Shown: one piece after another, positions 29,185 through 41,908 of the stretch
Layout: each line of letters opens with the position of its first letter
Numbering within the stretch: position 1 is the stretch's first letter
NCBI GenBank assembly: GCA_030267565.1
Contig: BRXU01000008.1
Location: forward strand, 310,001-374,000
Length of the DNA stretch: 64,000 nt
DNA from: Pleodorina starrii
Taxonomy: Eukaryota > Chlorophyta > Chlorophyceae > Chlamydomonadales > Volvocaceae
Reading direction: 5' to 3'
Translations under genes and position numbers: made by a program
Notes under the pieces: model-generated
Databases searched by the model: none
What the model was told of the DNA's origin: nothing
The model's input: the letters and a program-made list of their open reading frames with translations, nothing else

Positions 29185-30920
29185 TCACGACTGCCCCGGC
29201 TGCCCTGTCAGCTCAGCTGCTGTCTGGCTGGGCTGGGTGCGGATGGCGGACCCGGTCGGGGAGACCTGCTGAGCTGCCTGGGCGCCCCCGGCGGGTGCCT
29301 GTGGTGCTGGGACCGGGGCCACCCGGGACAGATGAACCTGCAGACGCGGGCTGCTGCCAGCCACCCGCTGTACTGAGCAGAGGACGCCATCATGTGCCCA
29401 GGAGGCTTCGAAGGCATCCAAGCGGCCGGGCTCCAGCTGTGCCGTGATGTGGCCCCGGGGCAGCCCCGCCAGAGTGTCCTCGGGGAGTGCTGCCATGCTG
29501 AAATGTGCCCTCATGAGACGCTGCAGCTCCCCAATGACGCAGCCCACCACCGTGGCCGACGGATGGTCATCAGGCTCCGCCCTGTGGTAGTGGCCCCAGA
29601 CTGCCCACAGCCATGTGGCTCGGAGGGCCGCCCACAGCAGCTGCAGCCCCTGGCTGGTGGGGTAGGCCGGCCACCCTCCCGGCCAGTCCCCCAGTAGCAC
29701 AGCCGGCTGGCTGAAGGGCAAGTCCGCGGCCCCGGAGACTGCCCCCCACAGCTCTGCCAACCAAACCCGAGCTGCGGTGTAGGCCCCGCACTCCAAGAAG
29801 ACGTGGGTCAGGCTGGCGACATGCAGGCCGCTGGCCACCGAGCAGCTAGTAGCAGGGCAGTGGGCACGCTGCGGCTGACCTTTGGAGGCGAGGTACACCC
29901 CGCACGGGAGCCGTGCATGCTGTAGCCGCCAGGCTAGCGCCTTGGCCCGGTTGCTTGCAGAGCCAAGTCCCATCAAGGAAATTTGGAACTTACCTGCGCC
30001 CCACAGAAGGTGGTAGTGGTTCTGTTGCCGGCAACAGGGAAACCTTGCAATTCCCCCCGGGATCCCGGTATCGAAACCAGCCAGTGACCATTACCCGGGG
30101 CGTGATGAGAAAGGAGGGTGCCCACCCCTGTCCCTGTCCTGTCCGGAGGTTTACAAGACAAATCATACAGTCATCAGCACCATCCAGCTGGCCCTTGGAG
30201 ATGCCCAGAAGCCTGGCACGCTAGCTACTCAGCAGAAGTGGCAGCATCAGTGGAGCCGCCAGACAACATGTGTCCATGTCCCATGTCCCGAGTCCGGGTT
30301 CCTCCGGAATTAAAAAAAAAAGGGCAGTCCCACAGCTGCTGCCAGGCCCGCCGGCGGTGGAGGGGGGACATGCCAGCCGGACCATCAGCTGCCTGGTCTG
30401 CCTCCGGGGCCGGTCCGGCGGGTGCCGATGGACCAGCGGCAGCACCGGGGTCGTGCTGATGCGGTGCCGCATGGCGGCTGCCAGGCTGGCTGACCGGGCT
30501 TGCAGCGGCCGAGGGCAGTGATGGGGGGGAGGATCGGGGCTGCATCCAGCCGGGGCTGGGCGTGGGGTTCATGGCAAACCACCGGCTGCGGCTGGGTGCT
30601 TGCTGAGCCAGCCAGTGCTCGTGCCAGCGGGCCTCCTGTCGCTGGAGCTGGCTGTGCGGCTGCTCGGGCCACGCCGCGGGCATGAGGGGCCCCGTGTCCT
30701 GGTCCCGGCCCCAGCTGTGGCCGCGGGCGGTGAGGCGGTGGCGCACCTCACTGTGTAGTGGGTGAGGGGCAGCACGCCGTGGCCGTGGCTGAGGGGGTAG
30801 CACTGGACCGAGTCCCAAAGCCCCAGCAGCTGGTATTCCACTGGCCATGAGGAGGCACGTTGGGCCGGGGGCGCCTCGTTGTATCGCTGATGGTCCTCCA
30901 AGGTCCAGTGTCGGCGCGAC
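29185..30920 (-). pseudogene. LINE ORF2 C-terminus, copy 3
   Basis: The zinc-knuckle region (CPATSCSV, HVFLECGAY) and the C-terminal tail ending in QLTGQPGQS-like residues lie at 29185-29962. The more N-terminal part continues at 30322-30920 after a SINE. It is an older subfamily than copies 1 and 2 by eye. At 30920 it ends in the GC minisatellite, at the point where other copies read cggcgcggcttgcggcc. Confidence 0.8.
29963..30321 (+). mobile_element. 5'-truncated SINE
   Basis: Starts within the head at agccaagtcccatcaagg and ends in ctccggaatt plus A10. The host continues as gggcagtcccacagc. The B box is partly lost, so it should not be transcribed by pol III on its own. Confidence 0.85.
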
Positions 30921-30921
30921 T

Positions 30922-31090
30922 CCTGGCCCCCTGGCCCCCTGGCCCCCCCCTGGCCCCCTGGCCCCCCCCTGGCCCCCTGGCCCCCCCCTGGTCCCCTGGC
31001 CCCCTGGCCCCCTGGCCCCCTGGCCCCCCCCTGGCCCCCTGGCCCCCTGGCCCCCTGGCCCCCTGGCCCCCTGGCCCCCTGGCCCCCTGC
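30922..31090. repeat. CTGGCCCCC minisatellite
   Basis: About 18 tandem units of ctggccccc, some with extra C residues, over 170 bp. It starts exactly where LINE copy 3 is broken. It may have grown from a C-rich breakpoint. The minus strand is strongly G-rich with regular G-runs (G5-G8), so it could form G-quadruplexes. Confidence 0.9.
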
Positions 31091-31368
31091 CCCACCATCC
31101 CCGCCTGCCCCCGTGGGTTCCCCAGCTCCCGCGCCCCTTCGTTCCTCATCTCCTGCCGTCGGTACAGCCTGCACAATGAAGCGTACGGCCCAGACCGCGT
31201 GGTGCCTGCGGATGTGTTGTGGGAGCAGCAGCAGGCCAAAGCTCCCAGTCGACGGGTGGCCCGCCAGGAGACTGCCGGGTACGCAGGTGAGGCGCTGGCC
31301 CGGGTCCTCTGGGCCCTGTTGCCGGTTGACCAGGCGGGCCGTCAGCCGCCCGATGTGGTGCAACCCTA
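31091..31368 (+). other. Unidentified, possibly coding relic
   Basis: The plus strand holds one open frame of about 80 codons with ordinary composition (RYSLHNEAYGPDRVVPADV ... LWALLPVDQAGRQPPDVVQP) ending in TAG at the SINE boundary. It is unlike the LINE family around it and I do not recognise it. It could be the end of another element's ORF. No start or splice site was assigned. Confidence 0.3.
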
Positions 31369-31779
31369 GGTAAGTTCTACACCGAAAGTTAAGGTACTGC
31401 TTTCGGCCCGGGTGACCCGGGTTCAAGTCCCATCAAGGACATTTGGAACTTACCTGCACCCCACAGAAGTAGGCAATGGCTCATTGACCGGCAACAGGGA
31501 AACCTTGCAATTCCCGCCGGATCCCGGGATCGAAACCAGTCAGTGACCATTACCCGGGGTGTGATGAGAAAGGAGGGTGCCCACCCCTGTCCCTGTCCCG
31601 TCCGGAGGTTTACAAGACTCATCATACAGTCATCAGCCCCTTCCATCTGGCCCTTGGAGACGCCCAGAAGCCTGGCACGCTAGCTACTCAGCAGAAGTGG
31701 CAGCATCAGTGGAGCCGCCAGACAACATATGTGTGTCCCATGTCCCGAGTCCGGGTTCCTCCGGAATTCAAAAAAAAAA
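31369..31779 (+). mobile_element. Full-length SINE
   Basis: Complete copy from ggtaagttctacacc to ggaattc plus A10, with tRNA-like head and B box ggttcaagtcc. No target duplication is obvious (caaccctagg left, catgctgttc right), so the flank may have been rearranged. It lies between the unidentified relic and the ATA tract. Confidence 0.9.
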
Positions 31780-31820
31780 ACATGCTGTTCGGGGAGGGGG
31801 GCGCCGTGCTTCATGATGAT

Positions 31821-33045
<1,225 letters not shown>

Positions 33046-33485
33046 TGCTCATGTTGTTGTTGGTGGTGGTGGTGGTGAGCATGGTGACGGGTGTTTCACT
33101 GTGGGCGACTCGCCCTGAGGCAGGACAAATACCGGGGGCCCTGACCGTGCCGAGACACAGCGCACGGGCGGGTTGTTGTTGTCGTGGTTTCCCCCTTCGT
33201 TCGGGTGTTTGTTTTTTAGGGGGTTTGTGCTGTGTTGTTTTCTTTTGGGTCGCTGTGTTGGCCTTTCCCGCCTGGTAGCTTGGCGGCTGTGTTGGCTGCC
33301 GAGGCAGCAGGGTCCTTCTCCCCCTCTGCCCTTGTCCCTGTGCCGTCTTGAGGTTGGCGCTGCCTGGCTGCTTTTATTTCGTCTGGTGTTCTTAATGCGT
33401 TGGCTTTCGCCAGGTGGTTTTGGCTTGCTGCTTCTGTTTCGGCTTGCCTTGGGGCTTTTCGCCTTCCTGAACGTTTTCTGAGTGC
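33046..33485 (+). repeat. Diverged LINE 3'-end-like sequence in front of the older RT
   Basis: The plus strand shows weak but ordered similarity to the young LINE 3' end: a cccttgtccctgtgccgtctt tract, tggctgctttta, ttcgccaggtggttttggcttgc, and ggcttgccttggggcttttcg. There is no A-tail. A gtt/ggt-rich run (33052-33075) separates it from the RT. Its orientation relative to the RT is the same as at 27667-28410. Confidence 0.5.
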
Positions 33486-34588
33486 AACGCTAGAAAACCT
33501 AGGTTTTCTGTGAACTCAGAGGAGTTGTGCCCTCATGAGGGCGTTGGTACGGCACATGGTGCCAGTTAAGGAGCCCGCGAAGGCGTGGAGTGATTTTCGG
33601 GTTTTGTAGCTACATAGGGTGGTTGCTGCGAGGCTGTGGGCATGAAGGCCTTAGCGATAGCTAAGAATATAAACCCATCCACACCGTGGGCGGCGGTGGT
33701 GCTGGCCTGCACCACTGTCACCCCCATGCATTATTCCCCTACCGCTGCATATTTCTTTCTGGCAAAGGCCTCATCCCAGCGGCGGGCCTTGCAACCTTCC
33801 GCTCTTCATATAATGGATACTGGACGGGTTGGCGGTGCTGCCAACGTAGCCAACGCCGGCCGTGCGACATGACATTGAGACCCTGGTGCATAGGGCCAAT
33901 CATGCCGTCCTTCCTCACTGGCTTTTGCACGGTGGGTGTGGCCGTCTGCTGTGTCCTGGACGCCATGGTACCAATCCGGTCAGTGGCCGCCGCCCTTCCT
34001 GCGGGACTCGTCCAATCGCTGCGCGTGGCCTTCCAGTGGACCCCCGGCTTTCGTGCGGCTGTGCCGGTATACTTGGCCCGAATGACAACCGCCTGCTGGT
34101 CTTGCTGGCGTCCATGCACGAATACGCACCCGACTCGACGCCCTTGGGAAAGCGGTTCCTGATGGAGCTTCCGAGGACGCCTGGCAAGCTATGCATGGGC
34201 TCAGCTCTCGATGTCGCTTGGCTCCGGAGAGGACTTGCGGACGCCCAGCTGTTTTTGTCAGCGTCACATGTACCTTGCCGTACAACCGGTACAAACGACA
34301 TGCCTGCCTTGTGGCCAACACCTAGATTCAGTTCCGAAGCTTGACAAACCGACCCCCATCCCATCCCGCCCCGCCCAAGCCATCTAATAGGGGTTTAACA
34401 CAGCATACATCAGACTCACAGGAAACACACTCGACAAGCCGATTCATTCTTCAGGTGGGGAGCTCGGCTCCACGACTCCGTGGTGTACCAACTCCGCCCA
34501 CGGCCACGGTCGCTGCGTCCGTTGGCCGCCAGCACCGTCGGTCGACGTCATGCGCTTCCCCCTCTGCCACATTCATCCGTACCCGCAC
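33486..34588. other. Boundary region, no gene assigned
   Basis: The transition from mobile DNA to host genes. Composition becomes ordinary. One plus-strand open frame at 33862-34344 (160 codons) has no recognisable domain and no neighbouring splice signals that I trust. The right end is probably the 3' UTR of the minus-strand epimerase gene whose stop is at 34589-34591. No terminal repeats or RNA genes were seen. Confidence 0.4.
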
Positions 34589-37500
34589 CTACTCCTCTCG
34601 ATCCGGCGACCCCATGCCCGTCGGGTCGCTGGGCAGCCCCATGTACGCGTCCGCACCCTCGCCCTCATCCTCGTCGCCCCCCTCGTCCAGCAGTTCCTGA
34701 GCACAGGAAAGACAAGGGAAGGAAAGAAGCATTTTGAAGCAACAGCAGGGTCGGTGCATGCCAAAGCCAAATCCCGAATGCGCACGTATGTGTTATACAG
34801 CGTCTCCCACTCGCATGGAGTGTTGCATCCTCACCACAACCGCACGGCCGAGGCAGTCCCAGGGTCCTCCGCCAAAGTCCTGGAACGGGGCCCTGGACCA
34901 AACCGGTGCACTTCCCAGTCCAAGCCCCAATTCAGGGCTCTTTAAAACCCTAAGGAAATTCCGAATGCATAACTATCCTGTAGTACACGACCGATATGTG
35001 TGTATGTATGCTGTATGTATGGTACAGTGTGGGGGGCTTTCTGGGTGAAGGCACCGCCCTCAAATTGTTCAGTTTGTGTATGTGTACATGTCGCAAGCTT
35101 CGCGCGGCCTCAGGAGCCCCGCCTGTCCGTGGATGAAAGCCGGGCTCTCCTCCCCTGATGGGGGAGGTCAGACTGACCCCGACACCCCTCCCGGGCACCC
35201 CTAGCCCCATCGGGCCGCCAAGACGCGGCTGCGCATGCCTACACATGCATTCTCTCATTCACCTGGGAGATGGGCGGCAGTGGCGGCATCGAGTCGTCCC
35301 CAAAGATGGGCGACCGCCAGTAGCGCTCGTGGAAGCGGATGACCGACTGAGCGTACCACTCGTCGCCGGGAGCCAGCCTATGCGGGTAGTATTTCGTTGC
35401 GGAAGTGCAGTCGCGGCGGCTCTCTTCGTGAGGCAAGGCAAAAGAGACACAGCATGCGGAGCCACCGGCTGTGGGTCCCGGCGACGACGAGGCCGAACAA
35501 CCTTGTTGAAAGGACTGCGGCGGACTGTGGCGGTTCTGCAACACATGTCGTTGCTGCCCCCCCCTCTACATACTCAATCGCCCATGTTCTGAAACTGGAG
35601 GGATGTCCTTGCGCGGAAAAGCTGGCCGTACGGAAGACGCTTCTGTCGCGGAGGCCCCCCCCTGCCCTCTAACCCTGCTTAGGACTGCGCGGCGCCGGTC
35701 AATGCGGGGCAGCTTCTAGACACGCAAACAACTACGCAAACGGGAACGATTATTACGGACGCCCTTCCGACGCATGCCGCAGCATCTGCACACATAGCAG
35801 CAGATGAACATGGGCCTGCGATTGTGGGAACTACCGTATACATTGACGCAAAGACACATGCAAGCGCTTACTTTTTGGTCGCCGCAACGTATCCGGTCCC
35901 CAAGGTGGCGACCCGATCGTACTCGGGCGCCTCAGCAAGCGCCGGCTGCTGCACAAACATGTCGCGAAAGCCCGCCCGCTGGAGGAACTCAAAGTGGGTG
36001 CGATTGCCGGGGCAGAGGTACACGGTGGCGTCGGCGGCGCCAATGTACGTCACGTCGATGGGCTGACCTTCAGGGCAGGTTGGGGAGAGTTAGGAGGGGT
36101 GAAAGACAACTTGATTGCGAAGGCCGACGGGGATTGGATCTGTCCCAGTCGGCGGAGTCGGGCAGAGGACCCGGCGTCCTGCCGACCAGCGTCTTGCCTC
36201 ATCCACTCGTCCCCCTGAGATCACGAAAGGTAGACATATCTGCTTTGCGCAACCATTTGGCTTTAGTGATACACGGGACCTCTTGGTTTGCCCTGTCATG
36301 CACATGTGCGCCAGCTCTGCGTTCGTACGTCCGTGCGACGTACCCCTGTAGTGCAGGTAGTCCTCCTCACACAAATCCAGGGCAGGATAGCGCGGGTCGG
36401 CGGTGTAGTCAAACATCTGACAAAAGGGGGGGAGGGGCCGGGCAAGGGGGCAGCCAGCCAGCGGGTCAGCGAATCAGCAACAGACTGATGTTGTTCATGA
36501 AGGTGGACTGTGCGATAGCTGCCTCGCCAAGCACGCCTCCACGAGTATCGCTCCCAAACAACGCATCCTGGGTCTCATCTCCAGGAAAATAATCCAAAAA
36601 CGCCCAGCGCGGCGTTTGCCTTTTCGGCCAAAGAACGGCCTGCCGGACACACTTCACCGAAACGGGATTTCGAAAATAAGGCTGGGGGTTCCGGCCTTCG
36701 CTGCAGTGCGGCCGCTGCTGACGCTGTTGTTGCTACCTACCGTTGCGCTCATGCACACCTGCACGCACGCACGCACGCTCACCTGGCTTCCTCCCAGGCC
36801 CAGCACCTTAACCCAGTCGCTGCAGTCGGGCTGCTGCAGCGTCATGAAGCGCGCCAAGGAGGCCAGGTTGAAGCGCATGGGCGGTGAGCCGGGTTCGTCT
36901 AAGGGGTGGAGGGGGACGAGGGAGGTCGGGGAGGTCGCGGCCGGTGGGGGGTTTGTAACAGATACAAAACGATAGAGGACCGTTGCGAGGAAGTTGCGTC
37001 ATGGAAATGGTAATCGGCAAAAGGGGGGGGGGACGCCACAGGAAAACCGAGCAATCAGGGCGTAGGGCACAGTCCTCGAGCGATTACGGTACCATACCGT
37101 AGTGAGCTGCAGTAACAGCTGGCAAACGACCCCGCTTGGAACAACACAAACACAGACAGCCCCAAAGCCGTCTCACATGAAATATCTGCTCCCCACGGCC
37201 GCAAGTCGCAGGAGGCCCTCTCGCCGGGGCCCCCTTATCAGACCACTGTTCGTCAGCCCGCGCCGCCTCGCCTCGCCCCGCCGTCAAGGGGAGTCCCTCA
37301 CCTAGGTTTCGAACCCAGAACTCCTGCTTGATCTGCACCGACGGTAGGTACGGCTCCGGCCGCACTGTGTCCGGCTCCTCCACCGCCTCTCCCTCCTCGT
37401 CGCCGTCGTCAAAGCCCTCGTCCTCTTCATCGTCCTCCTCTGCTGCTGCCTCGCCGCTTGCTTCCGCAGCCGCAGCTCCAGCGTCAGGACTGCCCTCCTT

Positions 37501-40500
37501 CCGGGGTCGCCCTCGCCTTCGGGGGGCCGGGCTCGCGCCAGACGCCTTTTCACGAGGCAGCAAGCACAGAGGAAAGGGCGTTTGCCGTCGGACGCAGATA
37601 GAGTTCGAAAGTCGGTGATAGGAGCCGTTATGTATCCAATCAACAACCGGGGTCGATTCATGCGCAGTCCGCCGCTTCAAGAACGGACGTCGTCGTGTGA
37701 GGACGGACAGCAACGGACGCAACCTTGTGCGGGAGAGTATGAAGCTTTAGGTCCGTCACCCAAGATCAAAGCAGCCCTTATCACGCCGTTAGACCCTTTT
37801 TAATCCGGCCCTCTCTTCGCCTCTCACCAGCGCCTCGCCATCCTCCTCCTCCTCTGCTTCCCCGATGTCCGCGCTCTCCGCCGCCGCCCGCCCGCTCACA
37901 AAGAGCGGCTCGCCGCCCTCCTCGCCCTCTCCGCCCTCTTGATCCTCGCCGTCTTCGTCGTCCTCGTCCTCATCGTCATCGCCATCCGGGTCCAGCCCCT
38001 GGCTGATGCGGATGTCGCGCATGTCCTCAGAGGTCACGTCCTGGGTCATCAGAGTGATCTAGGGCGGAGCAGGGGGCGGAGCCGGAGACGGGGACGGGGC
38101 GTGTCAGGGCGGCAAAACGTACATGGCCGCAGCCACAGCAGTCGAAGCAGCAATGCGGGGGTCAATCCCGGTAATGACCGGTGGGAGCATGACGGCATTG
38201 CCACGTATGCCCCATAGACGGACTGGGGACCTTTCATGCTTCGGCGTGGACACACAGAAGCTGCAACCAGTCCCTGGAAGGGCCACATGCACGCAACCTG
38301 TCTGGAACTGCGCGCAACCCGCTCACTTCCCATATGGGCGGGCATCCGAACCACACGAAGAAACCCAAACGCTAATCGCTGCGCATGTTATTGCGCCCGC
38401 CCTCGGACTACATCTGCTCAAGCTAGTGTCTGTGCACGCGCTCGAGCCACGAAGCAGGCCACGCGGCCGCGCCCGAGCGCGAGCCCGCGCTCCTCCGGTC
38501 CACCGTCCAATCGCCACCCTGGCTTCCCCACCCACCTTGTACAGCAGCTCGAACTTGTGCGGCCACAACTTGCGCGTCGCCTCTGTGTCCCTCAGCCGCA
38601 GCGTGATGCAGGGCGCCATGTCCGTGTCCACCACGTGGGAAGGGGGAGGCTCATTGGCGAGGGCCGCGCGAACCGCCTCGGCTGTCAGGTGGGGTGGGGT
38701 TTGATGGGATGGGGAGGCATTCGGGGTGAAGGGTACGGGCTGGGCGCGTGGGAGGGCCGCACTCCGCGAGCACTGCTAGCCAGTCATTGGGCAGCCAGCG
38801 TACGTAGCAGTCGCACCGCAACATCGGCCCTCTGTTGCAACGACGACACGTTCGCCTTTAGGGCCCGGCCGCTCGCAAACGCGCCGTTTCGGCAGCTTGC
38901 AGCGCCTGCCACACACGTACGGTACATGTGTTGTTTGAGCAACAGGTGTGTTTGTGTCCAACCTGTAGACTCCGCAGCTCGCCCCGGCGGGGAAGCCGGC
39001 CTGGCCCATTGGAAGTGCTCAACGACCGTGTGGCCCTCAGGCCATATGCCCCTGGCGACCCCTTCCGGCCCCCTAATTGATCATGACCACAAAAGCAATA
39101 TGACCAAACCATAACTTTCAACCAGGAGAGGGCCTCGCCGCCGTTCCCTTTCCAACACGCAGCCGAACATTCCCCGAGCAGGCAGCAAACATCGTGAGTC
39201 ACCAGAGCAGCGAGCGCGTGTGTGGTGCAAAACATACGGAAAGCACAGCTTAGACGCGCCACGCCCCCGCACCAGCCCACCGCGCCGGCGGGCATATGGA
39301 CTGGCAACACCGGGGAAGGGGGGGCCAGTGGACGTCCAATGGGGCCGGGGGAGCTGAGCCGCCACCTACCGGTATCGGTATCTCAATCCCCCGCAACCAC
39401 CCACTCACTCACCCGCCTCCCCTCCCTCCTGGGCCGCGATCAGCATTTCCTCACTGATCAGCCCGTGCGAGGTCAGGTGGTTCAGATAGCCCTCCAGCTG
39501 CTCCAGCACCTCGGGGCAGTCCAGCCCCTGACCGGGCGGGGGAAAGAGAACCGGTGGGTGACGTGGGGACAGGGTAGGCAAGCGTGAACGACACGGCCAG
39601 CGGCCAGCTTGTATGTTTGTTGTAGGACTGCCCGTGAGGCCACGTGAGGCCTGATGCGGCAAGGCAGGCATCCCTCCCGTTCCCCGCGTCCTGGGCCGAC
39701 CGCGAGTGCAAGCAGGCAGTGCGCCCCGCCAGCACGCGGGCGATTGGTGCCTGAAAGTCGCCAGCGTTGTGTCCCTCCAGTGCCACCGCCGTGTGCGGAG
39801 GAACATAGGGCTGTGAACTGTGTGCGTCTCTGTATCGCCGTTGAACTAACCCGCCGCAGGGTGCGCAACACATTGGAACAAAGACGCTAAAACTCCCGAC
39901 TGATTGCCCGCCGCATCGGCACGCGGGCCGCATCGGCACGCGGTCCGACTGGCCGGCGACTCACTGCCGACCCACTCACCGCGCCCACCACCTCCCACAT
40001 CATGCTGTCCGCGAAGCCGTGCTCGGGCAGCAACCCCTCCCGGTGCTGCGGGAAGTGCAGCGACACGCCGGTCCTGGGGAGGGGGAGAGAAGGGGGGCCC
40101 AGTAGGGCAGGAGGGCGGACCAAACCGCGGGCGGGTCACAGCCGGTCGGGTGATGCTGCCCCCCACGCAGGAGGGCTGGCCTGGTTGACCACGAAGGTTA
40201 AGGAGCCGGCGGAGGCTAGCCCAGACGCAACGCAAGCTTGGTGCGAAGGCAAAGGACAGGCAAAGGGATACCGCGCATTGCAATGCTAGAGCAACAACAC
40301 GCCCGACCCCACCAGCCATGTCCGCAATCCCACCCACCGAAGTGGAAGCCCCGCCTCGTAGAGCTCATCGGGCCCGTCATAGAAGGTTGCTGTCCCGTCG
40401 CTTTTGAGCCATTGCGCAATGGTGGCGCCGTACAGGTAAACTACAAGCTGCATGCCGGTTTGGGGATGTGTGAGTAGTACGGTTGGAAGGTCCCCCTGCC

Positions 40501-40997
40501 CGGTTCCGAACTCGATGGCTCCGGGAATAGCCCAAGCCTCGTTTAGGGCGTCCACATCCCTGGAATGGGAGGTGCAAAGGTCGCAGCGCAATCATTGACG
40601 AAATGCGGTTAAACAGCTTTTCGGAAGTACGCCAGCACATAACTTACACAAAATCAGCCGTGGATTCCTCGCTTATTTCCCGAACTTCCTCAGCAATTCG
40701 GCGCTGCTGTCGGGAGCAGAGGGAAACTCTTTGCCAAAGAGGCGGCTGAGGCGACAGGTCCGAGCGCGGCCGCTGTGGAGCCGACACCAAGCGTGTAACT
40801 GCATCGAACGCAAAAACGTTATCAATTAAGTGGTCAACGAGCACAATCCCAGCTTAAACTTTGTTCCTGCCTGGCGAGAGAGCCTGCGGGAGCGCCGCTA
40901 GCCGCGAAGTTGGATGTCTAAGAACAGCATTGGCAAGAACATTTGCTCGCCCGCTGGTGCTGCATTCCACAGCGTTGCGCAGCATCGCGCTGGACAT
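34589..40997 (-). CDS. Glucose-6-phosphate 1-epimerase-like (aldose epimerase family), large acidic inserts
   Basis: Likely interconverts alpha and beta anomers of hexose 6-phosphate. About 14 exons: 40997 to ~40862 (start with SSAMLRNAVE..., Ala/Arg/Ser-rich, transit-like), ~40770-40648, 40559-40338 (VVYLYGATIAQWLKSDG), 40073-39980 (SLHFPQHREGLLPEHGFADS, holding the family's His-Gly-Phe), 39527-39413, 38681-38536 (CITLRLRDTEATRKLWPHKF), 38058-37828, 37545-37302, 36898-36783 (KVLGLGGSQ), 36639 to ~36533, 36416-36344, 36067 to ~35885 (FLQRAGFRDMFVQQP), ~35433-35267 (RLAPGDEWYAQS), 34696-34589. Exons at 38058 and 37545 add ~150 residues of Glu/Asp runs and RRRGRPRKEG, an AT-hook-like motif, between the core strands. 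The total is near 680 residues against ~300 for the family. Exon joins 40648/40559, 40338/40073, 39413/38681, 37302/36898 keep frame; the first and the 36.5-35.2 kb joins are approximate. Plastid location is inferred. Confidence 0.75.
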
Positions 40998-41908
40998 TTT
41001 GACAATTATACGCTTGCGGTCTTGTTCAGCTTGTCGACATAGCACACCACTACGAAGATAACATTTGCGTCAGTATTGGTATACAAAGGAGTGCATATTG
41101 CACGTTCGGACATAACGACCATTCAAGGTCGAGCCCGTTCCCCGTTGCCTGGTTCAGTTACTTCCGTTGGCACTGCACCGAAGCCAACCTCGCTTGGTGG
41201 CATTTAGGCGAAGAATGCTATCTTGACGATTCTATTGGGTTATCCATGCATAATCTGCGCGCCATAGCAGAGCTATAGACCCCAAGGGAGACCACGCCGG
41301 TTATGCTGCAAGGGCCGGACACAGGGCTAGCTGGTAGTTGGTTGCAAACTTGTATCCCAATTCATAGACTTCTGGAACCCTTTTTAACCGCAAGGAAATT
41401 TCAGATTTGGATGCAGGTATTATTGGGTGTACTGGTGTAGGCGGGCAGGTGCGCTGGCCTAGCGCAGGCCTCTCCCTGCACCAGTGGAGTGACCAGTTAT
41501 AAATAACGGGCTGGAAATCGCCACCAGCCAATTGATTCGCGTTTAACTAACATTATATCTTGTGGTATATCGATCAGTTTGCCGTGACACGAGAACGCAC
41601 GGTATGATATCCACCCACTTGTCTTTCCCCATCACTCCCCTTCCCCGCATAACCTGACCTGGCTGTACGGGCCTCAGATTATCAACGCAATCTGGCAGCT
41701 GGGAAGAGGTGATTTCTGCGCGTGACAGTCGAATGGGCCTGTAAAAGACTAGATAACCGTGCCATACGACGCGAAAAGTGCCACCATAGCATATTCGCAT
41801 ATCTCACCTGTACTGCAACTACCAACCAAAGATCGCTGGACCCCATATGGGCGTTGATTGGTATTAGCGGTGCAATCGTTACAGGGGGCCCAGCTTTCAT
41901 ATCGGTCG
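40998..41908. other. Upstream region of the epimerase gene
   Basis: Less GC-rich than its surroundings. No gene is recognised. It presumably holds the promoter and 5' UTR of the minus-strand epimerase gene. Short frames on both strands lack domains. Ends at the start of LINE-derived sequence near 41909. Confidence 0.4.

Noticed and set aside
33862..34344. 160-codon plus-strand gene near the epimerase 3' end
   Set aside because: No domain, Cys/Arg/Pro-heavy composition typical of chance frames in this genome, and it overlaps the likely 3' UTR of the neighbouring minus-strand gene.
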